A stretch of 64,000 bases of DNA from Pseudomonas anguilliseptica (GTDB lineage: Bacteria > Pseudomonadota > Gammaproteobacteria > Pseudomonadales > Pseudomonadaceae), in the NCBI RefSeq assembly GCF_021375795.1, contig NZ_JAEIOI010000001.1, positions 806,001 through 870,000 of the forward strand. Reading direction: 5' to 3'. Each line of letters begins with the position of its first letter. Positions within the stretch are counted from its first letter, which is position 1. Shown one piece after another: positions 36,641-46,600 of the stretch. The position numbers were made by a program, and so were the translations under genes. The notes beneath the pieces are model-generated. The model was not told the origin of the DNA and did not search any database. It saw only the letters and a list, made by a program, of their open reading frames with translations.

Positions 36641-37578
36641 AACGTATTCATGTAGCCGCAGCGGTGATTCGCGGTGTCGACGGGCAGATTCTGCTCGCCA
36701 AGCGTCCTGATGATAAGCATCAGGGCGGCCTGTGGGAGTTTCCCGGCGGTAAGGTCGAGGCCGCTGAAACGGTGCAGGCTGCCTTGGCCCGCGAGCTGGA
36801 GGAGGAGCTGGGTATTCGTCCCAGCGCTGCACGGCCGTTGATTCAGGTGCGCCACGATTACCCGGACAAGCAGGTGCTGCTGGATGTCTGGGAGGTTTCG
36901 GCGTTTAGCGGTGAGCCGCATGGTGCCGAGGGTCAGCCGCTGGCCTGGGTCAGCCCGCGGGAACTGGGCGACTATGAGTTTCCGGCGGCCAACCGGCCTA
37001 TCGTGGCGGCAGCGCGCCTGCCTGAGCGTTACCTGATCACCCCGGAAGGGTTGAGTGGGCCTGAGTTGCTGCGCGGTATTCAGGCTGCGCTGAAGAGCGG
37101 CATCCGCCTGTTGCAGCTGCGTGCGCCAGCGATGTTCGATGCGCAGTACCGCGACTTGGCTGTGGATGCCCTCGGTCTCTGTGCAGGCAAGGCGCAACTG
37201 ATGCTCAAAGGGCCGCTGGAGTGGCTGGGCGACTTTCCCGCTGCCGGTTGGCACCTGACGGCGCAACAGTTGCGCGAGTTGAGTGCGGCAGGGCGGCCGT
37301 TTCCGCCACAGCGCTGGCTGGCAGCGTCCTGCCACTCGGCGCAGGAGCTGGAGCTGGCCACGCAAATGGGCGTGGATTTCATCACCCTGTCACCGGTGCA
37401 AGCCACTCAAACCCATCCCAATGCGCAGCCGCTGGGTTGGGCGCAGGTAACCGAGTTGTTGCAGGGGTTCAATCAGCCGGCTTACCTGCTCGGTGGTGTG
37501 ACCCCGGCCGATGTGGAGCGCGCCTGGCAGGCGGGGGCTCAGGGCGTGGCCGGGATTCGCGCGTTCTGGCCGCAGTAG
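36637..37578 (+). CDS. Nudix hydrolase (MutT-like) fused to a ThiE/TenI-like domain
   Basis: Two-domain protein of 313 residues starting at the GTG at 36637 (MKRIHVAAAVIRG); a longer frame from 36427 lies inside the GST gene. Residues 1-130 are a MutT-type Nudix hydrolase with a complete Nudix box (G38 to I60, with REL-EEE-GI), consistent with 8-oxo-dGTP sanitising. Residues about 135-313 are TIM-barrel ThiE/TenI-like (LLQLRAP, AASCHSAQELELA, FITLSPVQATQTHP, LGGVTPADVERA). The lysine after the QLR motif of true thiamine-phosphate synthases is Ala-Pro here, and the phosphate-binding pattern is degenerate. This fusion is known in pseudomonads; the role of the C-terminal part is unknown. Confidence 0.9.
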   Translation: MKRIHVAAAVIRGVDGQILLAKRPDDKHQGGLWEFPGGKVEAAETVQAALARELEEELGIRPSAARPLIQVRHDYPDKQVLLDVWEVSAFSGEPHGAEGQPLAWVSPRELGDYEFPAANRPIVAAARLPERYLITPEGLSGPELLRGIQAALKSGIRLLQLRAPAMFDAQYRDLAVDALGLCAGKAQLMLKGPLEWLGDFPAAGWHLTAQQLRELSAAGRPFPPQRWLAASCHSAQELELATQMGVDFITLSPVQATQTHPNAQPLGWAQVTELLQGFNQPAYLLGGVTPADVERAWQAGAQGVAGIRAFWPQ

Positions 37579-37641
37579 CTGCCGGTGCAGGGCAAAGGGC
37601 GTTATAGTCGCGCCCTTAAATGGTGCGTGACGGGTGGGTAG

Positions 37642-38751
37642 TTGACGGTGCAAGGCATCAAGGCGTGGTTGAAGGGCTTCTGGCCGGCACCCATGGCGGT
37701 CAGCCTGAGTGAGCGCGGGCTCAGTTGTGTTGGCGCAGTACTGGGGCTGCTGTTCAGCGGCTGGCTCTGTCATGAGGTGCTGGGCAGTGCCAGCCCCTGG
37801 TTGATTGCGCCCATGGGCGCATCGGCGGTGCTGCTGTTTGCCGTGCCTGCCAGCCCGTTGGCCCAGCCCTGGTCGATCCTCGGCGGCAACCTGATTTCTG
37901 CCCTGGTGGGCGTCACCTGCGCGACCTGGCTCGGCCACCACGCCTGGGTGGCAGCATTGGCCGGCGGTGCGGCGATTGCCGCGATGTTCGCCCTGCGCTG
38001 CCTGCATCCGCCGGGTGGTGCCGTGGCGCTGACGGCGGTGCTGGCTGGTCCGGAAGTGGCTCAGCTGGGCTATCACTTTGCCCTTTACCCCGTGGGGCTT
38101 AACTCCATCGGCTTGCTGTTGATCGCGCTGCTGTTCAATAACGCCCTGCGCCGTCAGTACCCGCATCGTCCGCTGGAGCACGGCAATGTGCACAAAACCC
38201 GTGATCCGCTGCCGCGTGATCGCCTGGGCTTCACCCCGGCGGACCTGGATGCGGTACTCAAGGCGCGTGGTGAGTTGCTTGATATCTCCCGCGAAGACCT
38301 GGAAGAAATCCTCCTGCAAACCGAAGCACGGGCCTATCAGCGCCGTTTTGGCGAGGTGCGCTGCGCCGACATCATGTCCCGCGATGTGCTGAGCTTGAGC
38401 GAGCAGGCCAGCCTTGCCGATGCGCGCACCAAGCTGCATGAGCATCGCCTCAGTGCCCTGCCGGTGCTCAACGCCGCAGGGCAGTTGCAGGGCATGCTGG
38501 GACTGCATGATGTGCTGCTGGCTGAACCCGAGAAGGCGACTGTGAGCAGCTGCATGCGCCGTCAGGCACCGACCTGTCGCCCTGAGTGGCCAGTGACTTA
38601 CCTGTTGCAGACGCTTACTGATGCTGATGTGCACCAACTCCCGGTGGTCGATGAGCACCGCCAGTTGCTGGGCATCGTCAGCCAGTCGGATTTGCTGGCG
38701 GCGCTGTTTCGCCTGTCACTGCAGCCATCCCCTACGCCCGCCGGTGGTTGA
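37642..38751 (+). CDS. HPP-family membrane protein with C-terminal CBS pair
   Basis: Protein of 369 residues. The N-terminal HPP domain (about 15-175) has four or more membrane helices and the family motif CLHPPGGAVALTAVL; HPP proteins have been linked to nitrite transport in cyanobacteria and plastids. A linker with acidic helices (about 200-235) leads to two CBS domains (about 240-300 and 310-362; DIMSRDVLSLSEQASLADARTKL and DADVHQLPVVDEHRQLLGIVSQSDLL), which usually sense adenine nucleotides. The start is uncertain: TTG at 37642 or GTG at 37648. A TATAGT -10-like element within an AAGGGCG/CGCCCTT repeat lies at 37595-37617. The transported substrate is not known. Confidence 0.85.
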   Translation: MTVQGIKAWLKGFWPAPMAVSLSERGLSCVGAVLGLLFSGWLCHEVLGSASPWLIAPMGASAVLLFAVPASPLAQPWSILGGNLISALVGVTCATWLGHHAWVAALAGGAAIAAMFALRCLHPPGGAVALTAVLAGPEVAQLGYHFALYPVGLNSIGLLLIALLFNNALRRQYPHRPLEHGNVHKTRDPLPRDRLGFTPADLDAVLKARGELLDISREDLEEILLQTEARAYQRRFGEVRCADIMSRDVLSLSEQASLADARTKLHEHRLSALPVLNAAGQLQGMLGLHDVLLAEPEKATVSSCMRRQAPTCRPEWPVTYLLQTLTDADVHQLPVVDEHRQLLGIVSQSDLLAALFRLSLQPSPTPAGG

Positions 38752-38759
38752 ATGCGTTT

Positions 38760-39653
38760 ATGTCAGTAGATGCCCGTTCTCCCTCGAATATGCGCCCCAG
38801 CACCCTGCATTTGCCGCGCGGTAACTGGGCGACGGTGTTCGAGTGCCTGTGCGCGCATTTCCCGGCGATTGCCGCCGAGGTCTGGCAGGAGCGGATTGCC
38901 CGTGGCCGGGTGCTGGACGCGCAGGGTCAGCCGCTCGGCATGGCTGCGGTTTATCGTGAAGGGCTCAAGGTGCATTACTTTCGCGAGGTCCCCGCGGAGA
39001 CGCCGATTCCTTTCGAAGAAACCGTGCTGCATGTCGATGAACACCTGCTGGTGGCGGATAAACCGCATTTTCTGCCGGTGATGCCCGCCGGCGAATACGT
39101 CGAGCAGACGTTGCAGGCGCGCCTGGCCAAGCGCCTGGGCAATGCCGACCTGGTGCCGCTGCACCGGATTGATCGGCACACCGCTGGCCTGGTGCTGTTT
39201 TCCACCAACCGCGCCAGCCGGGGTCAGTACCAGGCGCTGTTTCGTTTGCGGCAGATGGACAAGTGCTACGAGGCGTTGGCGGCGGCTTTGCCGCAGCTGG
39301 ACTTTCCGCTGTTGCGGGCAACGCGGTTGGAGGGCGCTGAGCCGTTTTTCCGCATGCAGGAAGTGGCCGGGGAGGCCAATACGGAAACGCGCATCGAGGT
39401 TGCCCAGCGTCTGGACGAGCACTGGCTGTACCGGTTGTACCCGGTGACCGGCAAAAAGCACCAGTTGCGCGTACACCTGGCCGCATTGGGCGCACCGATC
39501 CTCAATGATCCGTTCTACCCCGAGGTTACGGATGCACCGGACGCCCCGGACGACTACAGCAAGCCGCTCAAGTTGCTGGCTCGGGGACTGAGCTTTATCG
39601 ATCCGCTAACCGGTCAGCCGCGTAGCTTCGCAAGCCAGCTCAGCCTGCTCTAG
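38760..39653 (+). CDS. RluA-family pseudouridine synthase
   Basis: Pseudouridine synthase of 297 residues from the ATG at 38760; an earlier TTG at 38748 overlaps the preceding stop. The catalytic motif LHRIDRHTAGLVLF has Asp138 as the conserved nucleophile, and the C-terminal signature YPVTGKKHQLRVHLA matches the RluA/RluC/TruC group. A short N-terminal region (about 1-70) resembles an incomplete S4-like arm. The modified RNA cannot be inferred. The stop codon (TAG, 39651-39653) overlaps the stop of the convergent pduO-type gene within a CTAG. Confidence 0.88.
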   Translation: MSVDARSPSNMRPSTLHLPRGNWATVFECLCAHFPAIAAEVWQERIARGRVLDAQGQPLGMAAVYREGLKVHYFREVPAETPIPFEETVLHVDEHLLVADKPHFLPVMPAGEYVEQTLQARLAKRLGNADLVPLHRIDRHTAGLVLFSTNRASRGQYQALFRLRQMDKCYEALAAALPQLDFPLLRATRLEGAEPFFRMQEVAGEANTETRIEVAQRLDEHWLYRLYPVTGKKHQLRVHLAALGAPILNDPFYPEVTDAPDAPDDYSKPLKLLARGLSFIDPLTGQPRSFASQLSLL

Positions 39654-40234
39654 TTTTGCGTTTCTTTGGCAGCCGCCTGCCAGAGCACTTCATCGACTCC
39701 CTGGCGTTTGGCGATCAGCCGTGCGGCGACGAACAGCAGATCGGACAGGCGGTTGACGTAGGCCAGGCCGACGCCGCGAATCGGCTCCACCGCATTCAGG
39801 TGCTGGCAGCGGCGCTCGGCGCTGCGCGCCAGGCTGCGGCACACGTGGGCCTGAGCGATCAGGCGTGAGCCACCGGGCAGAATGAAATTCTCCAAGGGAC
39901 CGACTTCTTCGTTCCAACGGTCGATGGCGGCCTCCAGGCGTTGGATTTCCGGGGCTTGCAGGGCTTGATAGTCCGGCATCGCCAGCTCGCCACCGAGATC
40001 GAACAGGCGATGCTGGCAGGGCGCGAGCACCTCGATGATCTCGCCCAGGCCCGGGCACTTGGCATGCTGTTCGGCCAGCTCAGCCAGCAGCAGGCCGATA
40101 TGGCTGTTGAGGGTATCCACCTCGCCCATGGCATCCACCCGTGGGTGGTCCTTGGTCACGCGGCGGCCATCGGCCAGGCCGGTTTCGCCTGCGTCGCCGG
40201 TGCGGGTGTAAATCTTCGAGAGGCGGTAACCCAT
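39650..40234 (-). CDS. Cob(I)alamin adenosyltransferase, PduO type
   Basis: ATP:corrinoid adenosyltransferase of 194 residues, making adenosylcobalamin from cob(I)alamin and ATP. The ATP-binding signature is KIYTRTGDAGETGLADGRRVTKDH, with NSHIGLLLAEL and the C-terminal VCRSLARSAERRCQHL helix. It is the last gene of the minus-strand run, 2 bp after the sensor kinase stop, so it is probably co-transcribed with it. No other cobalamin gene is in view. Confidence 0.9.
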   Translation of the reverse strand: MGYRLSKIYTRTGDAGETGLADGRRVTKDHPRVDAMGEVDTLNSHIGLLLAELAEQHAKCPGLGEIIEVLAPCQHRLFDLGGELAMPDYQALQAPEIQRLEAAIDRWNEEVGPLENFILPGGSRLIAQAHVCRSLARSAERRCQHLNAVEPIRGVGLAYVNRLSDLLFVAARLIAKRQGVDEVLWQAAAKETQN

Positions 40235-40236
40235 GT

Positions 40237-42255
40237 TCAGAGCCCTGTGTCGAGGTGGCTGGCGGTGAGTGGCAGGCGCAGGGTAAAGCAGGTGCCCTGG
40301 CCAGGCTTGGACTGCACCTCCATCTGCCCTTTGTGGTTGTTGGTGATGATGAAGTAGGACACTGACAGGCCGAGCCCGGTGCCCTGGCCGACCTCCTTGG
40401 TGGTGAAGAACGGCTCGAAGATGCGTTTGCGCACCAGCTCGGACATGCCCACGCCGTTGTCTTCCACCTGAATTTCCGCCCAGGGCGGCGCCAGGCGCAG
40501 GCGTAGGGTGATCTGCCCGGGTTGCCGGTTGTCGGTGCGTTGGTGGATGGCCTGGGCGGCATTCTTCAACAGGTTGAGCAGCACCTGCTCCAGCTCGTTG
40601 GCGGTGGCCGGCACGGTGGGTAGGTTGTCGGCGAAGTCGCGCTGAATGCTCAGGCTCTTGAAGTCGAAGCTGTCGGTCAGGTCGAAGTCGTTGCTGGCGA
40701 TTTCCACCGCCTGGTCGATCAGCGCCGGCAGGTTACAAGGGGCCAACTGACGGTCGCTGCGGCGGCTGAAATTGAGCATGTGGCTGACGATCTTTGCCGC
40801 GCGGCTGCCGGCCTGCTGGATGCCGTCGAGCAGGCGCGGGATCTCCCGGGCACTCAAGTAGCGGTCGATGGCTTGCAGGCTGATGCCGGCCTGTTCGGCT
40901 TGCTCGCGGTTCTTGTCCAGCTCGGCTGACAGGCGCCGACGAATGTTCTGCACGTTGTGCAGGATGGCGCCCAGCGGGTTGTTGATCTCATGCGCCATGC
41001 CGGCGGCCAGGCCACCGACCGAGAGCATCTTTTCCGACTGCACCATCATCTCTTCCAGATTCAGGCGCTGGGTGATGTCGTCAATGCGGATTACCACGCC
41101 GCGTCCGCTGCCGCCGCTCAATGGGTAGAAGGTCAGGGCAAAGTGGCGGGGCTGTTCATTGCTGCCCCAGGTGACCCGCTCGATCTTCTCCACCTGATGC
41201 TGTTCAACGGTGCGCTTGAGTTGCGGCAGGAAGGGCTTGAGCGGCGCGAAGGCGAGGAAGATCGGTTGGTTCAGCGCTTCGTCCAGGCGCGTGCCGGAGA
41301 GGCTGCTGGCTTCCTGGTTCCACTGCGTGACGTAGAGCTGTTCATCGAGGGCGATCAGCGCCGAGGGCATGGAGTCGATGATGCTGTTGAGGTAGTTCTG
41401 AAAGCCGGTGAGCTTTTTCTCGATCTTGCTGCGCACCTGCACTTCCAGCTCCAGCTTGCGGTTGGAGTGACGGGTTTCTTCGGCCAGGTGCTGGGCCTGG
41501 TCGAAGGCCTCCTGAGCGTCGTCGCGGGCGCGCTTGAGCTGCTGTTCACGGGCTTCGATGCGGATCAGCATGGTGTTGAAGGCATCGGCCAGGCTGCCGA
41601 TCTCGTCGGCGTTACCGCGGCGCGCGCGCAGGGCGTAGTTCTCTTCACGGGTGACCTGGCGCGAGAGTTCTTCCAGGCGGCGGATCGGACGGGTGATCAG
41701 GCGCCGCACCTGGCGCGAGACGATCAGCCAGAGCAGTACGCTGAGGGCGAGAATCACTCCGCTGGCCGTCAGGGTGCCGGTGTAGAACACCCCCGGCAGC
41801 TCGCTGGAGGCCACCAGCAGCAGGTGCCCCGGATTGCCCGTAGTCTGCGGCAGCTCGACCAACTGGTTGATGCGAAACTCCTGATGGCGCCAGGACTCCA
41901 CCTCTTCGATGCGCTGCGGCAGGCGCAGTTTGTCGCCGCGTTGCAGCTGCGCCAGGCTTTGCCCATTGCCGTCGTAGATCACTGCCGCGCGCAGGGGCGC
42001 GTAATCATCCAGGCGTTTGAGCAGGGCCTCTGCCGCTGTCGGTGAGCTGAGTGCCTGTTTGCTCAGGGGCGGGCTGGCAATCAGCCGGCCGAGGGTGTGC
42101 AGGGCTTGCGGGGCGACGCTTTCCTGGGAGATCCAGTAGGCGGCGCTGATAAAGGCCAGGTTGGCCACCAGCAGTACGGTGGCTAGCAGGGCCAGCAGGG
42201 CGACCAGCAGTTTGCGGCCAACCGGGAGGTTCTCAAGACGCTGACGCAAGGGCAT
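40237..42255 (-). CDS. Membrane sensor histidine kinase (HAMP-PAS-HisKA-HATPase)
   Basis: Hybrid-free sensor kinase of 672 residues. Two membrane helices (about 14-36 and 168-188) flank a periplasmic sensor domain of about 130 residues; then HAMP (about 189-243), a coiled coil (about 245-280), a PAS domain (about 285-400), HisKA with [11 protein letters not shown] (phospho-acceptor His422) and a HATPase_c domain with N box ([11 protein letters not shown]), G1 (VEDNGVGMS) and G2 ([14 protein letters not shown]). The periplasmic domain is not recognised. The likely partner is the receiver-GGDEF protein encoded two genes upstream in the same run. Confidence 0.92.
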   Translation of the reverse strand: MPLRQRLENLPVGRKLLVALLALLATVLLVANLAFISAAYWISQESVAPQALHTLGRLIASPPLSKQALSSPTAAEALLKRLDDYAPLRAAVIYDGNGQSLAQLQRGDKLRLPQRIEEVESWRHQEFRINQLVELPQTTGNPGHLLLVASSELPGVFYTGTLTASGVILALSVLLWLIVSRQVRRLITRPIRRLEELSRQVTREENYALRARRGNADEIGSLADAFNTMLIRIEAREQQLKRARDDAQEAFDQAQHLAEETRHSNRKLELEVQVRSKIEKKLTGFQNYLNSIIDSMPSALIALDEQLYVTQWNQEASSLSGTRLDEALNQPIFLAFAPLKPFLPQLKRTVEQHQVEKIERVTWGSNEQPRHFALTFYPLSGGSGRGVVIRIDDITQRLNLEEMMVQSEKMLSVGGLAAGMAHEINNPLGAILHNVQNIRRRLSAELDKNREQAEQAGISLQAIDRYLSAREIPRLLDGIQQAGSRAAKIVSHMLNFSRRSDRQLAPCNLPALIDQAVEIASNDFDLTDSFDFKSLSIQRDFADNLPTVPATANELEQVLLNLLKNAAQAIHQRTDNRQPGQITLRLRLAPPWAEIQVEDNGVGMSELVRKRIFEPFFTTKEVGQGTGLGLSVSYFIITNNHKGQMEVQSKPGQGTCFTLRLPLTASHLDTGL

Positions 42256-42339
42256 GGCAGGGCGGGTCGTGGTGGTGAACGTGCAGGCAGGTTAGGGGCT
42301 GTTGCGGTGTGCGTGCAAGCGAGGAAAACCTCAACCGCT

Positions 42340-43260
<921 letters not shown>

Positions 43261-44223
43261 TTAAGGCAAGGGCAGGCGCAGGGCTGTAACCCGGCCGCTG
43301 CTGTGTGACTCGGGCAGCAGTTTTTCCGCGTAGCTGATGATCTGTTCGGGCGTGCAGGGCAGGCCCTTGGCGTCCAGCCCGACCAGGCTGATGCCGGCCT
43401 TGAGGCTGATAAAGCCTTCGCTGGTCTTGAACGCTTTGAGGTTGATGCCGTCGTGCAGGCGTTTGAAGCTGCTCGGTGAGCATTCGTGCAGATCGGTCAG
43501 CAGGGTGATCAGGCCGAAATGGCTTTCATCCAGGCGCACCAGAATATCCAGTGGCCGTACCAGCTGCTGCAGGCGACGGGCGACGCCGGTGAGCAGTTCG
43601 TTGTAGAACGTGTCGCCGTACTGCAGGTGCAGTTCGTGCATGTCCTGCAGGCCAATCAGCAGGTAACACAGCGCACCGCCACGGGATTCGACCTGGCGCA
43701 GGCTGTCGAGGGTTTTCTGGTGCAGGTAGCGGCTGTTGCCCAGACCTGTGAGCGGGTCGATCAGGTTGCGCTTTTCCAGGCTGGCGATGTTTTCCGTGAG
43801 CAGGCGGTTTTCCTGCAACAGGCGCTGCAAGGTGTTGCACAGGCGATCGGCGGCATAGACCCGTGGCACCAGCTGCTCGTTCATCGCGGCTTTGCTGATG
43901 AAGTCATCGACACCGCTGTCGAAGGCTTCCCCCAGGACGTTTTCGCCTTCCTTGCCGGTGAGCAGGATGACGTAGGTGTAGTGGTGGGCCATTTCGTCGA
44001 ACTGGCGCACCTGCACGGTCAGTTCCAGGCCGTTCATTTCCGGCATCAGCCAGTCTGCCAGGAGCACGCTGGCCGGGCGCTGTTCGAGCAGTTTGATGGC
44101 TTCGGCGGCACTGCTGGCGAAACGCAGATCCTGATAGCCCGCCTGGCTCAAGGCGCGCCCGATCATGGCGCTGGAGAACTTAGCGTCATCGACGACCAAA
44201 ATGCTCAGGTGGGGGTTAGGCAT
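43261..44223 (-). CDS. Response regulator with degenerate GGDEF domain
   Basis: Receiver plus GGDEF-like output, 320 residues. The receiver (about 5-125) is intact: Asp12/Asp13, phospho-acceptor Asp57 (LLADWLMP), Thr in VILLTGKEG. The output domain (about 150-315) has the family fold ([17 protein letters not shown]) but the active-site loop reads DESHF instead of GGDEF, so diguanylate cyclase activity is unlikely; no RxxD inhibitory site is obvious. It may bind c-di-GMP or a protein partner. It is first in the run with panE, the kinase and pduO, and divergent from yajQ. Confidence 0.9.
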   Translation of the reverse strand: MPNPHLSILVVDDAKFSSAMIGRALSQAGYQDLRFASSAAEAIKLLEQRPASVLLADWLMPEMNGLELTVQVRQFDEMAHHYTYVILLTGKEGENVLGEAFDSGVDDFISKAAMNEQLVPRVYAADRLCNTLQRLLQENRLLTENIASLEKRNLIDPLTGLGNSRYLHQKTLDSLRQVESRGGALCYLLIGLQDMHELHLQYGDTFYNELLTGVARRLQQLVRPLDILVRLDESHFGLITLLTDLHECSPSSFKRLHDGINLKAFKTSEGFISLKAGISLVGLDAKGLPCTPEQIISYAEKLLPESHSSGRVTALRLPLP

Positions 44224-44375
44224 GGGGCAGGCTCGCTAGGGGGAAATCACAAGAGCCCGATACTTCGCCGGGCAGTGTTTGTTGCTACCGCTATATAATG
44301 GCCGGGTTTTTTTATCGTCAAGCCAGGCGTGTCCCATTCGTGATGCAGGGCGCGCCGTCTATCTGGAGCAAACCC

Positions 44376-44855
44376 ATGCCTTCGTTCGACGTGGTGTCCG
44401 AGCTGGACAAACATGAAGTTACTAACGCCATCGACAACGCAATCAAAGAGCTGGAACGTCGTTATGACCTGCGCGGTAAAGGTAGCTTTGAACTGAAAGA
44501 GCTGACTGTCAACCTGACAGCCGATGCGGATTTTCAGTTGGAGCAGATGATCGAGATTCTCAAGCTGGCGCTGGTCAAACGCAAGATCGACGTGCAATGC
44601 CTGGAGTTCAAGGATGCCTATCCGTCGGGCAAGAGCGTCAAGCAGGAGGTGATTCTGCGCGAGGGCATCGAGAAAGAGCTGGCGAAGAAGATCGTCGCCC
44701 ACATCAAGGACAGCAAACTCAAGGTGCAGGCCGCTATTCAGGGCGAGCAGGTACGTGTCACCGGCAAGAAACGCGATGATCTGCAGGAGGCTATCGCCGC
44801 CCTGCGTGCCAAGGAATTTGGTATGCCACTGCAGTTCAACAATTTCCGCGATTGA
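44376..44855 (+). CDS. yajQ: YajQ-family nucleotide-binding protein
   Basis: YajQ, 159 residues, starting [15 protein letters not shown] at the ATG 44376 (an in-frame upstream extension to 44298 has no good site). Two tandem ferredoxin-like halves are recognisable by LRGKGSFEL and the [25 protein letters not shown] region. Family members bind c-di-GMP in Xanthomonas and Pseudomonas and interact with transcription regulators. It is divergent from the degenerate-GGDEF response regulator, which makes the binding role attractive. Followed by a perfect hairpin. Confidence 0.93.
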   Translation: MPSFDVVSELDKHEVTNAIDNAIKELERRYDLRGKGSFELKELTVNLTADADFQLEQMIEILKLALVKRKIDVQCLEFKDAYPSGKSVKQEVILREGIEKELAKKIVAHIKDSKLKVQAAIQGEQVRVTGKKRDDLQEAIAALRAKEFGMPLQFNNFRD

Positions 44856-44898
44856 ACCTTTGCCGCGTTGTAGCGTCGCAAACAGCTCTATCCATCTG

Positions 44899-44930
44899 AC
44901 CGCCATGGCTTGCCATGGCGGTTGCGTTTC
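44899..44930 (+). terminator. Hairpin after yajQ
   Basis: A perfect 10-bp stem ACCGCCATGG (44899-44908) pairs with CCATGGCGGT (44913-44922) around a CTTG loop, then TGCGTTTC. Weak T-tract, so probable but not certain terminator. Confidence 0.55.
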
Positions 44931-44954
44931 ATGCACAGGAAACAGGAGTAGCCC

Positions 44955-45785
44955 ATGGAGATGAATGTCGAGCAATTGGTCAAACTATCGGAGGCTTGGT
45001 TGCCTGTGATGCTGGAATACAGCGGCAAGTTGACCCTGGCCCTGATCACTTTGCTGATTGGCTGGTGGCTGATCAGCAAACTCACCAGCAGCATTGGTCG
45101 TTTGCTCAATATGCGTCAGGTCGATCGGGCGCTGAGCAGCTTTATTGGCAGCCTGGTGAGCATTGTGCTCAAGGTGCTGCTGCTGATCAGCGTGGCGTCG
45201 ATGATCGGCGTGGAAACTACGTCATTTATTGCCATGATCGGTGCGGCCGGTCTGGCGATTGGTCTGGCCTTGCAGGGCAGTCTGGCAAACTTTGCCGGCG
45301 GTGTGCTGATCATGCTATTCCGGCCATTCCGGGCCGGTGACTGGATCGAGGCGCAGGGTGTGGCCGGTAGTGTCGACAGCATCCAGATATTTCACACCAC
45401 CCTGAAAACCGGCGACAACAAGGTGGTGATTGTGCCCAATGGCAGCCTGTCCAACGGCCATATCACCAACTATTCGCGCGAGAACAAACGGCGCGTCGAT
45501 ATCAACCTGGGGATCGATTACTCCAGCGATATCAAACAGGCCCGCGAAGTGCTGCTGAAGATTGCTGCTGACCCGCGAGTGCACCGCGACCCTGAGCCTG
45601 TGGTGTTTGTCACCGGATTGGGGGACAACGCGATCAACCTGTCGCTGCGCGTCTGGGTGGCTACGGCGGATTTCTGGCCAGTGACCTTTGCCTTTACCGA
45701 ACAGGCCAAGGAGCGCCTCAGCGAGGCCGGTATCGGCATCCCGTTCCCGCAGCGGGTGGTGCATTTGGTGCAGCAGGCGGGCTGA
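44955..45785 (+). CDS. mscS: Small-conductance mechanosensitive channel MscS
   Basis: MscS channel of 276 residues, releasing osmolytes on hypo-osmotic shock. Three N-terminal membrane helices (about 20-45, 60-85, 90-125). The pore helix TM3 has the Ala/Gly-packed pattern AAGLAIGLALQGSLANFAGGVLIML, then the RPFRAGDWIE turn into the beta domain and the alpha/beta cytoplasmic cage. Length is close to E. coli MscS (286). CAGGAG precedes the ATG. It stands alone between yajQ and the convergent inaA-like gene. Confidence 0.95.
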   Translation: MEMNVEQLVKLSEAWLPVMLEYSGKLTLALITLLIGWWLISKLTSSIGRLLNMRQVDRALSSFIGSLVSIVLKVLLLISVASMIGVETTSFIAMIGAAGLAIGLALQGSLANFAGGVLIMLFRPFRAGDWIEAQGVAGSVDSIQIFHTTLKTGDNKVVIVPNGSLSNGHITNYSRENKRRVDINLGIDYSSDIKQAREVLLKIAADPRVHRDPEPVVFVTGLGDNAINLSLRVWVATADFWPVTFAFTEQAKERLSEAGIGIPFPQRVVHLVQQAG

Positions 45786-45812
45786 GGTTCGCCTGCCGGG
45801 ATAGCGCCGTCC

Positions 45813-46526
45813 TCAGGGGCGGCGTGCTCCACAAAGCCGGGGAAAGACCTGCCCCATGGCCGTCTGGTAGTGATTAATCAGAAACTGCCAATCACCCTCG
45901 TGCCACGGTGAATGGCGGCGCAACTGAAGCATGTCATGCAGGGCCGCTTGCTTGCGATTGAGGCGACGGCGAGCCTTTTCCAGATCCAGCAGGGCAATCT
46001 CGCAGTTGCTCTCCTGTATGCGGACAAAGATATGTTTGGCATACATGCAGCCATGTTGCAGGCGCGCTGTATGCAGCTTGGCCAGGCACTCGGCGATGCC
46101 TTGTAGCAATTGCTGATGCTGTTTCTCGTCGCAGCGCTCGCGAGGGTGCTCGACATACCACTGATCGATAGGCAGAAAACCTTCCAGCGCCTTGGTTACG
46201 AGCAGCGCTCGCCAACCATCGGTTCCTCGTTCTGCGCCGCAGTAAACGATTTCTGGCACGGCGACCCCGGCTTTTGCCGCATTGAGCAGCGCATCGCGTT
46301 CACGCAGTACGGTGGGGCGACCCAGAGGGTATTTCAGGCTGCGGTAAGTGTGCCCCGCCTGCCTTTTGGCATAGAGCAACTGCCCTTGCACGGTGATGCG
46401 TTGCACGCCGCTCTGGCCGCCGCGGCGGTCATTGGGTTCTTCGACCCACTCGCCTTGGGTTTGCCACCAGCTGTTGAAGTCGTCTGACGGCGAAGTGTTG
46501 CGAGTGTTACTGCTGGTGGCGGCCAT
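45813..46526 (-). CDS. inaA: InaA/WaaP-type lipopolysaccharide kinase family protein
   Basis: Kinase-fold protein of 237 residues related to InaA and the heptose kinases WaaP/RfaP. Lys in LLYAKRQ, GRPTVLRERDALLNAAKAGVAVPEIVYCG (N-lobe), LHGCMYAKHIFV in place of the catalytic loop and LLDLEKARRR as the metal-binding segment. The usual Asp of the catalytic loop HGDxxxxN is Cys-Met here, so enzymatic activity should not be assumed. It lies downstream of ampG on the same strand, 74 bp apart. Role probably envelope-related. Confidence 0.82.
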   Translation of the reverse strand: MAATSSNTRNTSPSDDFNSWWQTQGEWVEEPNDRRGGQSGVQRITVQGQLLYAKRQAGHTYRSLKYPLGRPTVLRERDALLNAAKAGVAVPEIVYCGAERGTDGWRALLVTKALEGFLPIDQWYVEHPRERCDEKQHQQLLQGIAECLAKLHTARLQHGCMYAKHIFVRIQESNCEIALLDLEKARRRLNRKQAALHDMLQLRRHSPWHEGDWQFLINHYQTAMGQVFPRLCGARRP

Positions 46527-46600
46527 GATGTGTCCTTATATGCATATCAATTACCAGCAAGACGCCTGCCATTGCGCCTGATATGCCATTGGGTGAGTTC

